Part shown: positions 26,280 to 35,937 of the stretch, piece after piece | How positions within the stretch are numbered: the first letter of the stretch is position 1 | Layout of the letters: each line of letters starts with the position of its first letter | NCBI GenBank assembly: GCA_964470555.1 | Contig: CAYYDG010000036.1 | Coordinates: 1 to 64,000, forward strand | From: RBC074 sp964470555 | Lineage (GTDB): Bacteria; Acidobacteriota; Blastocatellia; RBC074 | Reading direction: 5' to 3' | Length of the DNA stretch: 64,000 nucleotides | Program-made: the position numbers and the translations under genes | The notes under the pieces: model-generated | Database searches by the model: none | What the model was told of the DNA's origin: nothing | What the model saw: only the letters and a program-made list of their open reading frames with translations

Positions 26280-26894
26280 ATGCTTGATTACGCAGAGCCG
26301 GTCACCAAACTGATAGAGGAATTCAAACGACTTCCCGGCGTCGGTCATAAGTCAGCCCAGCGGCTGGCTTTTCATTTGCTGAAAGCTCCGACCGACGACG
26401 CCGAACGCTTGATTGCCGCTATCCGCGAAGTCAAAGAAAAGATCATTTTCTGTTCGGTCTGCAACAACCTGACAGATAACGACCCGTGCCGGTTTTGCGC
26501 CAGCCCGACGCGTGACCGGTCGGTGATCTGTGTTGTCGAAGAGCCTCACAATCTGGTTGCGATTGAAAGAACGCGCGAATACCACGGCCAATACCACGTT
26601 CTGCATGGAGCGTTGTCGCCGATTCGCGGCATCGGGCCGGAAGAATTGCGAATTCGGAATTTGCTGGAGCGGCTTCGCCCGGACGAAACTGGCGAAAGCA
26701 TCGTCAAGGAAATCATTCTGGCCACAAATCCGAACACTGAAGGCGAAGCGACGGCAAATTACCTGGGGCGTTTGCTCAAACCGCTGGGGTTTCGCATTAC
26801 TCGAATTGCCATGGGATTGCCGGTCGGCAGCGATTTGGAATATGCCGACGAAGTAACCATGCACAAGGCGTTGATGAACCGCCACGAAGTTTGA
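26280..26894 (+). CDS. recR: Recombination mediator protein RecR
   Basis: 204 residues from the ATG at 26280; an upstream in-frame extension would translate the heptamer repeat and is not expected. It has a helix-hairpin-helix (LIEEFKRLPGVGHKSAQRLA), zinc ligands CSVCNNLTDNDPCRFC and the TOPRIM domain (VICVVEEPHNLVAIERT, then NPNTEGEATANYL). With RecF/RecO it loads RecA at gaps. It is third in the dnaX-ybaB-recR group. Confidence 0.96.
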   Translation: MLDYAEPVTKLIEEFKRLPGVGHKSAQRLAFHLLKAPTDDAERLIAAIREVKEKIIFCSVCNNLTDNDPCRFCASPTRDRSVICVVEEPHNLVAIERTREYHGQYHVLHGALSPIRGIGPEELRIRNLLERLRPDETGESIVKEIILATNPNTEGEATANYLGRLLKPLGFRITRIAMGLPVGSDLEYADEVTMHKALMNRHEV

Positions 26895-26906
26895 TTACCA
26901 CTCGAA

Positions 26907-27395
26907 ATGCAGGAAAAAGATTACGCTGCCGAATATCAGGCTTTGAAAACCGCCAACGATCAGTTGCGCGAACGTGGCAAACAGTGGCTGCTGGATTCTT
27001 TGACGCAGTTATGCGCCGATGCCAATCGCCGGTTGATGCTTCAACCCGATCAGGTTGGAATTCAAACCGGTAGCCAGCCCTGGCAGTTCAACGTCGAAAA
27101 CGCCACGATGGCTGGCGAACGATTCGGCGCTCGATACGGATTTCGCACGCTGACCATTGAGGTTGGGTGGCCGCAATTGCCGGAACATGGTTTTTTGACT
27201 GATGGGGCGATGGCGCGCGCGCGCGTAAGTCTGAGCCAAAACACCATGCTTGAACCGCAACCAGTCGCAGAACTGATTTTGAAAAAAGTTGCCAGCGGCG
27301 ATGTGTCCTGGTTTGTCTTCAAAAACAAAATTTCCAGTGAACAAATTACCAACGTTCACCTGAACGAATACCTCTCTATGATTTTGTCTGACTGA
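26907..27395 (+). CDS. Hypothetical protein downstream of recR
   Basis: 162 residues, starting 12 bases after recR and so probably co-transcribed. The N-terminal 50 residues are helical (EYQALKTANDQLRERGKQWL). The rest is mixed, with RTLTIEVGWPQLPEHGFLTD and GDVSWFVFKNKISSEQ. No signal peptide, membrane segment or known motif was recognised. It is not a member of the universal dnaX-ybaB-recR set. Confidence 0.65.
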   Translation: MQEKDYAAEYQALKTANDQLRERGKQWLLDSLTQLCADANRRLMLQPDQVGIQTGSQPWQFNVENATMAGERFGARYGFRTLTIEVGWPQLPEHGFLTDGAMARARVSLSQNTMLEPQPVAELILKKVASGDVSWFVFKNKISSEQITNVHLNEYLSMILSD

Positions 27396-27466
27396 GCTTT
27401 TTACTCCCCTCCCTTAAAAAATAATGAAACATCTTTTGGTTTGCGGCGTGAAGCACGCTTGAGTTA

Positions 27467-27524
27467 GCGATGCGTCTGTGGGCGAAAGTCACACTCACTG
27501 GGAGATTTTCGGCAGACGCATCGC
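27467..27524. terminator. 12-bp inverted repeat, likely terminator
   Basis: GCGATGCGTCTG (27467-27478) and its exact reverse complement (27513-27524) flank a 34-base loop, followed by AATCGTTTTA. It lies in the 317-base gap after the gene at 26907 and is the only structure seen there. The T-tract is weak, so a Rho-independent role is uncertain. Confidence 0.5.
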
Positions 27525-27712
27525 AATCGTTTTACCTCACGGCTTGTCTGCGAACTTCGTCGAAGCCGTTTTTTGTTGTTATTGTTGAATGTGCGCTGGC
27601 CTCACTTCACAGTTTGGCGTACTCGACTCCCTGAAGAATCTCCATTGCAATAAATAACTGCGTGTCGCTGAACTGCCGGATATACGTGGTTTTTCAAAAG
27701 GTTCGGACATAG

Positions 27713-28321
27713 ATGAACCGTATGTTGGCCAATGGCATTTTGTTATTCGCCTTAATGACTGCGCGCGGCTTTGAGCCTGTGGTCGTGTGTTCATCTATCG
27801 TGCAGGTAAAACCTGCGACGGGTTTCCTGACCGCTCCAAAAAACGTCAACGCGAAATTGAAACTGGCTGACGGAACCAGTTATTTCGTGCTCGGTCGCGC
27901 GACATATACGGTGAGTCAGGCCAACGAAAATGACACCGTGACAGGAACGCTTGTATTTGACTTGACCGCCGAGGCGCGGGAAAAGATCGCCCACACTTCC
28001 AATCGGTCGTTGAACGACGTTCCGACCAGCGTCAGCGTGAGTGAATTGACGGCGAGTTTTCAGCGCGGCACTGCCTGTCCGCAGATCAAATTGCTGGTAG
28101 CAGCGAAAACCGTTGAAATCGTGAATGCCCAATTGTCGTTTGACCGGGTCGTTTTGAATATCAATGAAACACCGGAACAGATGAATCAGCTTTTTTGCAG
28201 TTGGACCCGGCAAATCAATGTCAGAAGGCAAAGGCTGGGCATCATTGCCGCTGTCAACAGATTGCTGGCGCCGCCTGAGCCGACTGAAGAAGCTGTTGAA
28301 AATAAGCCGGTGAAACCGTAA
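27713..28321 (+). CDS. Exported protein of unknown function, paralogue A
   Basis: 202 residues with an N-terminal hydrophobic stretch (MLANGILLFALMTARG) consistent with export. It shares order and key residues with the next gene: KLKLADG...VLGRATYTV, TGTLVFDLTAEAREKIAHT, VPTSVSVSELTASFQ, FDRVVLNINETPEQ and CSWTRQINVRRQRLGII. No characterised family was recognised. The C-terminus ends in a proline/glutamate-rich tail. Confidence 0.7.
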   Translation: MNRMLANGILLFALMTARGFEPVVVCSSIVQVKPATGFLTAPKNVNAKLKLADGTSYFVLGRATYTVSQANENDTVTGTLVFDLTAEAREKIAHTSNRSLNDVPTSVSVSELTASFQRGTACPQIKLLVAAKTVEIVNAQLSFDRVVLNINETPEQMNQLFCSWTRQINVRRQRLGIIAAVNRLLAPPEPTEEAVENKPVKP

Positions 28322-28451
28322 GCTACGTTTCCTTGTCGCCCCATACTCACAATCTTTGTCGAATCCGAATGGCCGATCTTGTTTTCGTCTCGCGCTAATC
28401 CGGAAAACCCCCTTGAATCAAAAACACGTTTTGGAGGTAGAAACACAGTCT

Positions 28452-29036
28452 ATGAACACCAAATTTACGAGAATGATTGTTGCCTTGGCTTGTCTGCTTG
28501 GAATGAGCGTTGTTGCCAACGCTCAGCAGGCCACACCCAAAGCAGTCGCGTTTACGACAGCGCAAAAGCTGGTCATCGCCAAATTGAAGAGCGGCGAAGC
28601 CGATGCGTATGACGTACGCGGCAAAGTCGCTTTCACCGTGACGGCAGCCAACTCTGACGACACCGTGGCAGGCACTCTTACTTATACGATTCCTGATGAT
28701 GCGCGTCAGAAAATCGCTTCCATGGCTGGCAAAGCGCTCAACACCGTTCCGGCCAACATCACGCGAAAAGATGTAATTGCTTCGTTCCAAAAAGCGACAG
28801 AACCACCGGTGCTGCATCTGGAAATCACCGGCATGGATGTGGATGTGGCTGGCGTCAAGATGCGGTTCAACCGCATCGTTCTGGACATCAATGCCCGTGA
28901 CAGCCACCCGCAGGATTATTCGGTTCAGGAAATGGAAGCCTTGTTCACCGTGTGGGCCAGACAGATTCTCAATGGCCGTTCACGACGCGGCATCATTGCC
29001 CGCATGAACAAGGTCATCAACGGCGAACCTGAGTAA
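28452..29036 (+). CDS. Exported protein of unknown function, paralogue B
   Basis: 194 residues with a clean signal peptide (MIVALACLLGMSVVANAQQ). It is a tandem duplicate of the preceding gene: GTLTYTIPDDARQKIAS, VPANITRKDVIASFQKA, FNRIVLDINARDSHPQ and WARQILNGRSRRGIIARMN line up block by block. Each copy has a beta-rich first half and a helical WxRQI...GIIA end. GGAGG lies 14 bases before the ATG, which is further than usual. The family appears undescribed; envelope localisation is inferred. Confidence 0.75.
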   Translation: MNTKFTRMIVALACLLGMSVVANAQQATPKAVAFTTAQKLVIAKLKSGEADAYDVRGKVAFTVTAANSDDTVAGTLTYTIPDDARQKIASMAGKALNTVPANITRKDVIASFQKATEPPVLHLEITGMDVDVAGVKMRFNRIVLDINARDSHPQDYSVQEMEALFTVWARQILNGRSRRGIIARMNKVINGEPE

Positions 29037-29073
29037 AAAGACGTTCTCGTTTCAAATTCAGTCCAAGTAAAAA

Positions 29074-29151
29074 TGGCAGTTGGCGACGGTTTCTCCGGCA
29101 AGGTTTGGGGTTCATCACAAACAGAGCCGCACGGTGCATCGCCAACTGCCA
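29074..29151. repeat. 13-bp inverted repeat (intergenic hairpin)
   Basis: TGGCAGTTGGCGA (29074-29086) and its reverse complement (29139-29151) enclose 52 bases and are followed by an AT-rich run with six T. It follows paralogue B and can act as its terminator. It also swallows the first ATG of the next open frame, which argues that the next protein starts downstream. Confidence 0.6.
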
Positions 29152-29162
29152 ATATATTTTTT

Positions 29163-30323
29163 GTGATCGTTCGAATTTGTATGTTGATGCTGGTAGGGGC
29201 TGCTTTTGCGGCAGGAAAGCCGTCTGTCTTGGCACATTTGAGCAGCGCCGGACGAGCCGCGATTCAGAATCAGGCGCAACCGCAACGTGCCTCGTTGAAT
29301 GGCTGGCTGGAAAACAATGGCGGACGGTTGCGGTTGGTGGTGAGCAATAATTCGCCGGGCGAATTCCGTGGCACGGCCAGAATCAGTCTGGGCGGCAGCG
29401 AAGAGCAGAAAGAGATTGGATTTGTTTCGTTGACGCTTCCGGGGCAGGAAATCAGCTTGCTGCAAATTACCGGCGCATTGCCTTCGGGAGATCATTATGC
29501 CTTGGCGATTTATGACCAGCGAGGAGTGAGATTGTTTTTCCGAATCGCTCCGTTGCGGTCAACATCAGACCCGACGCCTGCGACGCCAATTGCGATGACG
29601 CCCGTGCAACAGCCCATCGCGAAAAGCGCCGCGAACACCTCGACCGGGAATGGTTCTCCCATTCCTGCCACCGCAAACGCAGTGGAGTTTGCGAAAGTGG
29701 CGACCGGCATCCAGGTCAAGGCGCGCGTGCTGGCAGGCAATGAATCGAGCGAATCGTTCATTCTGTCATTCGAGTTACGAGCGCAACGACCGGTCGCCTA
29801 CGCTACTTTGTCCATTTCTGCGGCAAAGTTGAAAGAACAAAAGCCGGTTTCGATCAATTTGCATTCACAAGTGGATTTCAAGCTGCCTGAATCGCTGGAG
29901 AGCAACACCGTCAATTACACAATCACTAGCAAAGAAGGAACTCTGCTGGCCAAAGGTGAATTGGATTTGAACGTGCTGATGGCGGAAGATTCCGTCACGG
30001 TCAAAGACATTCGCCTGGATCGTCAATCGTATCAGCCAGGCGACACAGTTCGATTGACTATTGTGACAGAAGGCAATGCTCAGGCGGGTTACAGGCTGGA
30101 AGTTGCCGTTCGCGATGCTCAGAGCCAGACCATTTTCAGCGATCAAAAAGTGATTGGCGCGGATGAGACTGCGAACTCGTTTGAGTTTCTGATTACGCTT
30201 CCCAATAAACTTTCGGCTCCGGCCATTTTTGAATTCAGAATTCTCAATGCAGAAACCGGCTTGTTGTACGATTCCGGCGAACGGGAAATTTCCATCGTTG
30301 CAGGCAAATCGCCCAGCCAGTAA
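29163..30323 (+). CDS. Exported beta-sandwich protein of unknown function
   Basis: About 387 residues from a GTG at 29163. An ATG at 29181 is equally possible, and the upstream ATG at 29073 lies in a hairpin. No start has a good ribosome site. A signal-like segment (CMLMLVGAAFAAG) is followed by two beta-rich units. The second contains RQSYQPGDTVRLTI, the pattern of alpha-2-macroglobulin MG2-like or CARDB-like domains. It may be an envelope adhesion or stabilising protein. It lies between the paralogue pair and a VWFA protein, all on one strand. Confidence 0.65.
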   Translation: MIVRICMLMLVGAAFAAGKPSVLAHLSSAGRAAIQNQAQPQRASLNGWLENNGGRLRLVVSNNSPGEFRGTARISLGGSEEQKEIGFVSLTLPGQEISLLQITGALPSGDHYALAIYDQRGVRLFFRIAPLRSTSDPTPATPIAMTPVQQPIAKSAANTSTGNGSPIPATANAVEFAKVATGIQVKARVLAGNESSESFILSFELRAQRPVAYATLSISAAKLKEQKPVSINLHSQVDFKLPESLESNTVNYTITSKEGTLLAKGELDLNVLMAEDSVTVKDIRLDRQSYQPGDTVRLTIVTEGNAQAGYRLEVAVRDAQSQTIFSDQKVIGADETANSFEFLITLPNKLSAPAIFEFRILNAETGLLYDSGEREISIVAGKSPSQ

Positions 30324-30601
30324 GCGAACAGCAATCCTTCGTCCTGGACGTGCTGGGTTTGTTGTAAAAACTTCTTTGGGTTTGAGCAGAGTGATTGCGC
30401 CTGTTACTCATCTCTGGTTACAATGCCGCGCGAGTCGTCCCCGCGAATCAATCGAATCATTCTCAGGCTCCAGCAAGCAAAGTTTTCGGTTGTCGCAAAT
30501 ACCATGATGCCTTTTGTTGCTGGTAAATGTGTCGCCTGAGAAAACGTCTTCTTCACAACTTTATTTCCCCGCTTTACGCGGGATGTCTGAAGGGGGTCAC
30601 G

Positions 30602-31642
30602 ATGTCAAAGAACTCTTATTCGCGCTTAACGGTTCTGGCGTTCTCCTTCATGCTGCTGTGTCTGGTGGCAGTTTCTGCGCAGCAAACCCCGCAGCAAGCC
30701 GGAGATAAACAGGAGCAAGAAGCGAAAGCTTCGTCACAAAACACGACTCAAGGGCCGCAAAATCCGCAACGCCCGACAGCCAATTCAGATCAAAAGCCTT
30801 TTCAGGAAGGGCCAATCACCACTGAACTCGTTTCGCTGACCGTTACCGTTACCGATCCTTACAGCCGATTGGTGACCGGATTGAATAAACAAAACTTCGA
30901 GGTTTTCGAAGACAAGGTTAAACAGGAAATCACTCACTTCAGCAATGATGACGTTCCAGTCAGTCTGGGCATTGTCTTTGATGTGTCCGGCAGTATGAAA
31001 GGCAAACTCGACCGCGCGCGTGACGCCCTGCGGGCTTTCATTCAAACCAGTCATGGTGACGACGATTTCTTTCTTGTCGGATTCAACCAGCGCGCCAATT
31101 TGCTGGCTGAATTCACGGACGGCGACACTCTGGCCAACAAACTGCACCTGGTTGATCCCAAAGGCCAAACGGCTGTCTACGACGCGGCATATCTGGGAAT
31201 TGAAAAGGTGAAGCAGGGCCGCCATACCAAACGCGCCTTGTTGTTGATTTCCGATGGGCAGGACAACTCTTCTCGTTATACCTACGGTGAATTGCGCAAA
31301 CTGCTCAAGGAAGCCGGAGTTCAGATTTATTGCATCGGCATTGTCGATCTGGGAGGAGGCGCGGGCGGCACTCTGGAAATGCAAGGGCAGGGAATTCTGG
31401 AAGAAATCGCCCAGGTTACAGGCGGCAAGGCGTTTTTCCCACGCTCAGCGGCGGAACTGGAAGACGCGACGACCAGAATCGCACTGGAACTTCGCAATCA
31501 ATACAGCATTGGATACTTGCCGACCAACATCAAAAAAGACGGCCAATGGCACAAGATCAAGGTTACAGTGAAACCGCCGCGCGGATTGCCGAGCCTGAAG
31601 GTGCAACATAAAGAAGGCTATTACGCGGTTACGGCAAGATAA
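30602..31642 (+). CDS. Secreted VWFA-related domain protein
   Basis: 346 residues from the ATG at 30602 (AAGGGGG upstream) with a signal peptide. A Q/N-rich linker precedes an N-terminal beta domain (VTVTDPYSRLVTGLNKQNFEVFEDKVKQ) and a von Willebrand A domain with MIDAS motif FDVSGSMKGK, then the metal-contact TAVYDAAYLG and LLISDGQDNSS. The C-terminus (QYSIGYLPTN...) is the usual end of the VWFA-related family (TIGR03436-like) that is amplified in Acidobacteria. The function is unknown, probably protein-protein contact at the cell surface. Confidence 0.88.
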   Translation: MSKNSYSRLTVLAFSFMLLCLVAVSAQQTPQQAGDKQEQEAKASSQNTTQGPQNPQRPTANSDQKPFQEGPITTELVSLTVTVTDPYSRLVTGLNKQNFEVFEDKVKQEITHFSNDDVPVSLGIVFDVSGSMKGKLDRARDALRAFIQTSHGDDDFFLVGFNQRANLLAEFTDGDTLANKLHLVDPKGQTAVYDAAYLGIEKVKQGRHTKRALLLISDGQDNSSRYTYGELRKLLKEAGVQIYCIGIVDLGGGAGGTLEMQGQGILEEIAQVTGGKAFFPRSAAELEDATTRIALELRNQYSIGYLPTNIKKDGQWHKIKVTVKPPRGLPSLKVQHKEGYYAVTAR

Positions 31643-31661
31643 GAAAGCCCCAGTGTTCAAT

Positions 31662-31707
31662 AAAAAAGCGAAGAGCAACGTCGGATGATTTTGCTCTTCG
31701 CTTTTTT
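31662..31707. terminator. Bidirectional intrinsic terminator
   Basis: A 16-bp perfect stem (31662-31677 with 31692-31707) carries A6 on the left and T6 on the right, with a 14-base loop. It separates the convergent VWFA and STAS genes and can serve both. Confidence 0.9.
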
Positions 31708-31730
31708 GTTTTTTCGCTTCGGCACGGCGA

Positions 31731-32150
31731 TTATTCGTCCGCATCTTCTTCCGCAGCATCGGAGGCTTCTTCCTCGCCTTTTTTCTTTTTACCCTTGCCT
31801 TTCTTTTCTTTGCCGAAACTGTTCAAGGCTTCTTCTTCGGTCTTGTAACTTTCGATCAAATCCAGCAATTGAGTGATTTTCAACGCGCCGTAAACGCGGT
31901 CAGTGACTCCGACAAGTTTGAGTACGCCGCCAGCTTCACCGACTTTTTTGAACGCGCGAACGATTTCGCCAATGCCCATACTGTCAATGATGGGCACTTC
32001 AGTCAGATTGAGCAGGATTTTGGTCGTGCCAGCAGAGAGCACTTTGTCAATCAACATCTGCAATTGGAAACCGCCCTGGCCCTTGATGAATTTGCCGCGC
32101 ATATCCAACGACGCGATTGTCCCAGCGTAATGAATTCCGATAGTCAACAT
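31731..32150 (-). CDS. STAS-domain anti-sigma factor antagonist with charged tail
   Basis: 139 residues. MLTIGIHYAGTIASLDMRG, LLNLTEVPIIDSMGIGEIV and a GGVLKLVGV strand form a SpoIIAA-like STAS domain. The serine in DSMGIGEI is the expected phosphorylation site used in partner switching. The last 30 residues, GKEKKGKGKKKKGEEEAS and an acidic end, are a low-complexity charged tail not found in the minimal family. No kinase or phosphatase partner is adjacent. Confidence 0.87.
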   Translation of the reverse strand: MLTIGIHYAGTIASLDMRGKFIKGQGGFQLQMLIDKVLSAGTTKILLNLTEVPIIDSMGIGEIVRAFKKVGEAGGVLKLVGVTDRVYGALKITQLLDLIESYKTEEEALNSFGKEKKGKGKKKKGEEEASDAAEEDADE

Positions 32151-32566
32151 AATAGGGATTGTTTTTCAGTTTCTGTTTTTAGCGGGTTGCAAATTGCGAA
32201 AGAAATACATTGAGGGCTGGCAAAATCCGCTTGATTCAAGCCTTCAAGCCAGTCGCCGTAATTCCGTCAGAACCAAGAATGACCGCAACTTTCTATTCGC
32301 AATTCAGGAAAAGCGAGCGCATTTTACCTGACAAAGTCCGAAGTTGCCATCAAGTTCGACTCGCCGCCCAAGCTGACCGCTGGGATTTTATTTGGAGTAA
32401 AACCAAATTCCAGATAAATCGTTGGCTTAACCTTGTTGCCCGAAAATTTTACAGAAAATGATCTTGAATCGGTTCAGTCACGGAAGTAGTATGCGCCCAC
32501 TTTTGAATCAGTGACGGTTGCGAAAAACCAATATCAATCAAATCAACGAAAGGGTCGAAAAGCTTT
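32151..32566. other. 416-base intergenic region
   Basis: Lies between the STAS gene (minus) and a small plus-strand gene, so it should contain divergent promoters. No coding frame, RNA gene, repeat or clear promoter could be supported in it. Confidence 0.4.
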
Positions 32567-32875
32567 ATGAGACACCCCCATGCTGCATCTTTGGCGAAGC
32601 GATTGCTGGATTCCCGTATCAAACGATTGGCAATGGCCGACGGCGGAAAGAATTCAATTTCCCGAATCACTGAAGAAGAAATTGCCTGGGCCGAAGAAAT
32701 TCTGACCACTCACCTGGAAGCCTGTTTGAGAGCAGGCGTTCATGTGGATTTGTGCAGCGCCGTGGACGAATCGCTGGAATTTGCCATTCGCCGCGAAAAA
32801 GCCTACGAACCGATTCCGCTGGGCGCTCGCTGGCACGGCGCGCTGGTGATGATGGAAGAAAGCGCTGTGGCCTGA
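32567..32875 (+). CDS. Small hypothetical protein
   Basis: 102 residues. It is predominantly helical, with KRLLDSRIKRLAMADGG and EIAWAEEILTTHLEACLRAG, and two cysteines. The start codon lacks a good ribosome site, so the internal ATG at MADGGKN is a possible alternative. No family recognised. The codon pattern and position between two real genes support it being expressed, but weakly. Confidence 0.55.
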   Translation: MRHPHAASLAKRLLDSRIKRLAMADGGKNSISRITEEEIAWAEEILTTHLEACLRAGVHVDLCSAVDESLEFAIRREKAYEPIPLGARWHGALVMMEESAVA

Positions 32876-32967
32876 AGCGTTTTCTGACAAGCTGAGCTGC
32901 TCAATAGACCTGCATCATCGCTCCATAACTCAATCAACTCGGCCACCCCCGTTGCTGAGAGTATCCA

Positions 32968-35937
32968 ATGTTAAAAAATCGTTTCCGTATTTTGCGGCCA
33001 ATGGCTTGCGCTTTGATTTTGATAATGATGTCAGCCATCGGTTCGTTTGAAAACGCCGCTAAGGATTTGTCTGCCAAAGCGCGTCCGGCGCAGATGATCG
33101 GAGGCTGGTCGGCTGTGAATGCTTTGAATGTCGCGCGTTTCGCTCATTCCGCTACTTTGCTCACTGACGGTCGAGTGTTGATTGCGGGCGGACGAGACAG
33201 CGCCAACCGTGAACTCAAAAGCACTGAGATTTACGATCCGGCAACCGGTCGTTCGACGACGGTGGGAGATTTGAACGAGGCGCGTTCCGACCATCACGCG
33301 GTGGCGTTGAAAGACGGCAGAGCGCTGGTCATCAACAAACAAAGCGCTGAAACCTTCAATCCGGCGACCGGCCAATGGACGTTGACCGGACCGACAACAC
33401 TTCAAACCGGTTCCACATCCGGAAGTTACGACAGAGGTTCGGTTACGTTGTTGGCGAATGGCAAAGTGCTGGTTACGGGCGGGCAAGCCGGGATTTTGAC
33501 CTTCGCTCGAAACGGTGCGGAATTGTTCGACCCGGCGACGGGAAACTGGACCGCAACTGGAGGAATGAATTTCGGGAGAAGCGATCATTCCACCACGCTG
33601 TTGCCCAATGGCAAGGTCTTGGCCGTGGGGGGAATCAATCGTCAGGAACAGCCCGCCGTAACAGAGTTATATGACCCTGAAACCGGTCAATGGACGCGCA
33701 CAGGCAGTTTGAGAGTTCCGCGGTATAGACACTTTGCCGCGCACTTGCCAAACGGACGTGTGCTGGTTGTGGGCGGCACGGCTGATTCATCACTCACCAG
33801 CTTCACTCTCACCAGTCGGACGGCAGAACTTTATGATCCGACGACGGGCGTGTGGGGGTTTGCGGAAGCTTCCAATTCTTCTCACTTTTCTCCGCGAGGG
33901 CAGACCGCGCAACTTTCGGATAAGTGTGTGATGTTTGCCGGTTCGGGAGAGTGTTACGATTTCAATGCCGGACGCTGGACGTTTATTGCTAGCCAGTTTA
34001 ACGCTGGTTCGGCAACTCTAACTGTCTTGCCCAATGGCAGAGCTTTGTTGACAGGAGGCCGCAACGACAGGCCATTGCGATTGGTTCAACTGTTTGATCC
34101 TGCCCTGAGTCCTGTTCAGATTTCGGGGCAGTGGTCGTTGACGTCGTCTTACGGAGCCGGTCTGGATCACGCTTCGACCGCCCTGGCAGACGGAAAGGTG
34201 CTTGTCACAGGCGGCGCCGTTCCCTCTGCCGTCACTGGAGCCTTTCTGGCGCAAGCCAACGCCCGCGTGTTCGACCCCAAAAATGGCTGGCAAACGGCGA
34301 ACAATCTGGCCGTCGCGCGACATCGCCACACCGTTACGTTGTTGCCCAATGGACAGGTACTGGCCACAGGCGGCGAATCCGTCACGAACGCCGCTTTGTC
34401 CAGCGCGGAACTGTTCAACCCCGCAACAAACGCCTGGAGCGCCGCGGGCAATATGAATGTGCCGCGTCAATGGCATCAAACTGTTTTGTTGGCCAACGGC
34501 AAAGTCTTGGTCGCCGGAGGATCGAATGACAGCGGCACGCTCAGCAGTGCGGAGTTATACGATCCGGTGATGGATCGTTGGACAACCACGGGCGCGATGA
34601 ACGTCGCGCGACGATTTCACACGCTGACGGTATTGGCGAATGGCAACGTGCTGGCGGTGGGCGGAGAAAACAACGGCGCGGCAACGACAAGCGCTGAATT
34701 GTATGATCCGGCGACGGGCAATTGGCGCACGGTCGCAGGGATGACAACGGCGCGCCGCCGCCATACGGCGACACGATTGCTCAATGGCAAGGTGTTGGTG
34801 GCTGGTGGCGACAACTCCGGCTCGCTGTTCAACGCGGAACTTTTCGATCCCGCGACCGAACAATGGATTGCAACGGGAACGCTATGGATTGCGCGCCACA
34901 ATCATTCAGCGACGTTGCTGGATAACGGACGGGTCTTGATTGCCGGCGGCGCAGACAGCGAAGGCCCCTTAAGCTCTGCGGAATTGTTCGACCCAATGGC
35001 CGATGGCGGAATCGGAGCGTTTATCAACACAGGGTCGCTCAGCCGCCGGCGAGATTTGCATTCAGCCATCAAACTGCCTGATGGAAAGGTGTTGGCCGTC
35101 AGTGGTGTCACGCCCGCGACGCAGGGAACGACGGTTATGCAACAAGTCGTGCCCGAAGCAGAATTGTTCGATCCGACTTTTCTGCATCAGACGTTTTCCG
35201 TGCCGAGAAGATTTGCAGCCGTTTCCGCCAGTTCGTATCGCGGCGGCGATCTGGCCGGCGGATCCATCATCGCGATTTTCGGGGAAGGGCTTTCCAATAC
35301 CACCGCCGTCGCCAACACCACACCCTTGCCTACAACCCTGGCTGGCACGCGAGTCATTATTACCAGAACAGACCTCAGTCCCCCGCTCCCGCTCTTTTTC
35401 GTTTCGCCCAATCAGATCAATGCCCATCTCGTGAACAGTCTTACTAACTCAGGGCCGTTTGGAATGATTACGCTGACCGTCACGACCAGCGATGGCCGGA
35501 CGATTCAAGAACCAATTTATGTCGCGCCGGTTGCGCCGGGAGTGTTTTCCGCTGATTCCAGTGGGCGAGGCCTGGCAGCAGCCGTCGCGCTCCGCATCAA
35601 AGCCAATGGCGAACAGGTGTATGAACCAATCGCGCGGTTTGACCCGGCGCAAAACCGTGTCGTTGCCGTTCCGCTCGATCTGAGCAATCCGAATGAACTG
35701 GTGTTTTTGATTTTGTATGGCTCAGGCTGGCGCGCTCGCAGCAGCCTGATGGCGGTGGCAGCTTCGGTCGGAGGCACGGCTGTCGAAGTGACGTACGCCG
35801 GGCAACAAAACGATTTTGTCGGACTGGATCAGGCAAATTTGCGATTGCCAAATGCGCTGGCCGGACGCGGCGAAGTGGAAGTGCGTTTGACTGTGGATGG
35901 CATCGCGGCCAATCCCGTCACTCTTTTCGTCAAATGA
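32968..35937 (+). CDS. Secreted kelch-repeat protein with TIGR03437-like C-terminal domain
   Basis: 989 residues with a signal peptide. From about residue 45 to 720 there are roughly a dozen kelch/galactose-oxidase units of the form NVARxxHTxTxLxNGxVLVxGG...SAELYDPATxxW, forming one or two beta-propellers. The last 250 residues (GGSIIAIFGEGLS, LPLFFVSPNQINAHL, APVAPGVFSAD, FLILYGSGWR) match the Solibacter-type uncharacterised C-terminal domain TIGR03437, a strong acidobacterial marker. It is probably a surface or secreted binding protein. Its stop codon overlaps the 3' end of the convergent aguA gene. Confidence 0.9.
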   Translation: MLKNRFRILRPMACALILIMMSAIGSFENAAKDLSAKARPAQMIGGWSAVNALNVARFAHSATLLTDGRVLIAGGRDSANRELKSTEIYDPATGRSTTVGDLNEARSDHHAVALKDGRALVINKQSAETFNPATGQWTLTGPTTLQTGSTSGSYDRGSVTLLANGKVLVTGGQAGILTFARNGAELFDPATGNWTATGGMNFGRSDHSTTLLPNGKVLAVGGINRQEQPAVTELYDPETGQWTRTGSLRVPRYRHFAAHLPNGRVLVVGGTADSSLTSFTLTSRTAELYDPTTGVWGFAEASNSSHFSPRGQTAQLSDKCVMFAGSGECYDFNAGRWTFIASQFNAGSATLTVLPNGRALLTGGRNDRPLRLVQLFDPALSPVQISGQWSLTSSYGAGLDHASTALADGKVLVTGGAVPSAVTGAFLAQANARVFDPKNGWQTANNLAVARHRHTVTLLPNGQVLATGGESVTNAALSSAELFNPATNAWSAAGNMNVPRQWHQTVLLANGKVLVAGGSNDSGTLSSAELYDPVMDRWTTTGAMNVARRFHTLTVLANGNVLAVGGENNGAATTSAELYDPATGNWRTVAGMTTARRRHTATRLLNGKVLVAGGDNSGSLFNAELFDPATEQWIATGTLWIARHNHSATLLDNGRVLIAGGADSEGPLSSAELFDPMADGGIGAFINTGSLSRRRDLHSAIKLPDGKVLAVSGVTPATQGTTVMQQVVPEAELFDPTFLHQTFSVPRRFAAVSASSYRGGDLAGGSIIAIFGEGLSNTTAVANTTPLPTTLAGTRVIITRTDLSPPLPLFFVSPNQINAHLVNSLTNSGPFGMITLTVTTSDGRTIQEPIYVAPVAPGVFSADSSGRGLAAAVALRIKANGEQVYEPIARFDPAQNRVVAVPLDLSNPNELVFLILYGSGWRARSSLMAVAASVGGTAVEVTYAGQQNDFVGLDQANLRLPNALAGRGEVEVRLTVDGIAANPVTLFVK

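Noticed and set aside
32968..35200. Periodic DNA similarity that could suggest an array or tandem repeat
   Set aside because: The periodicity reflects kelch units in a coding sequence, with diverged nucleotides.
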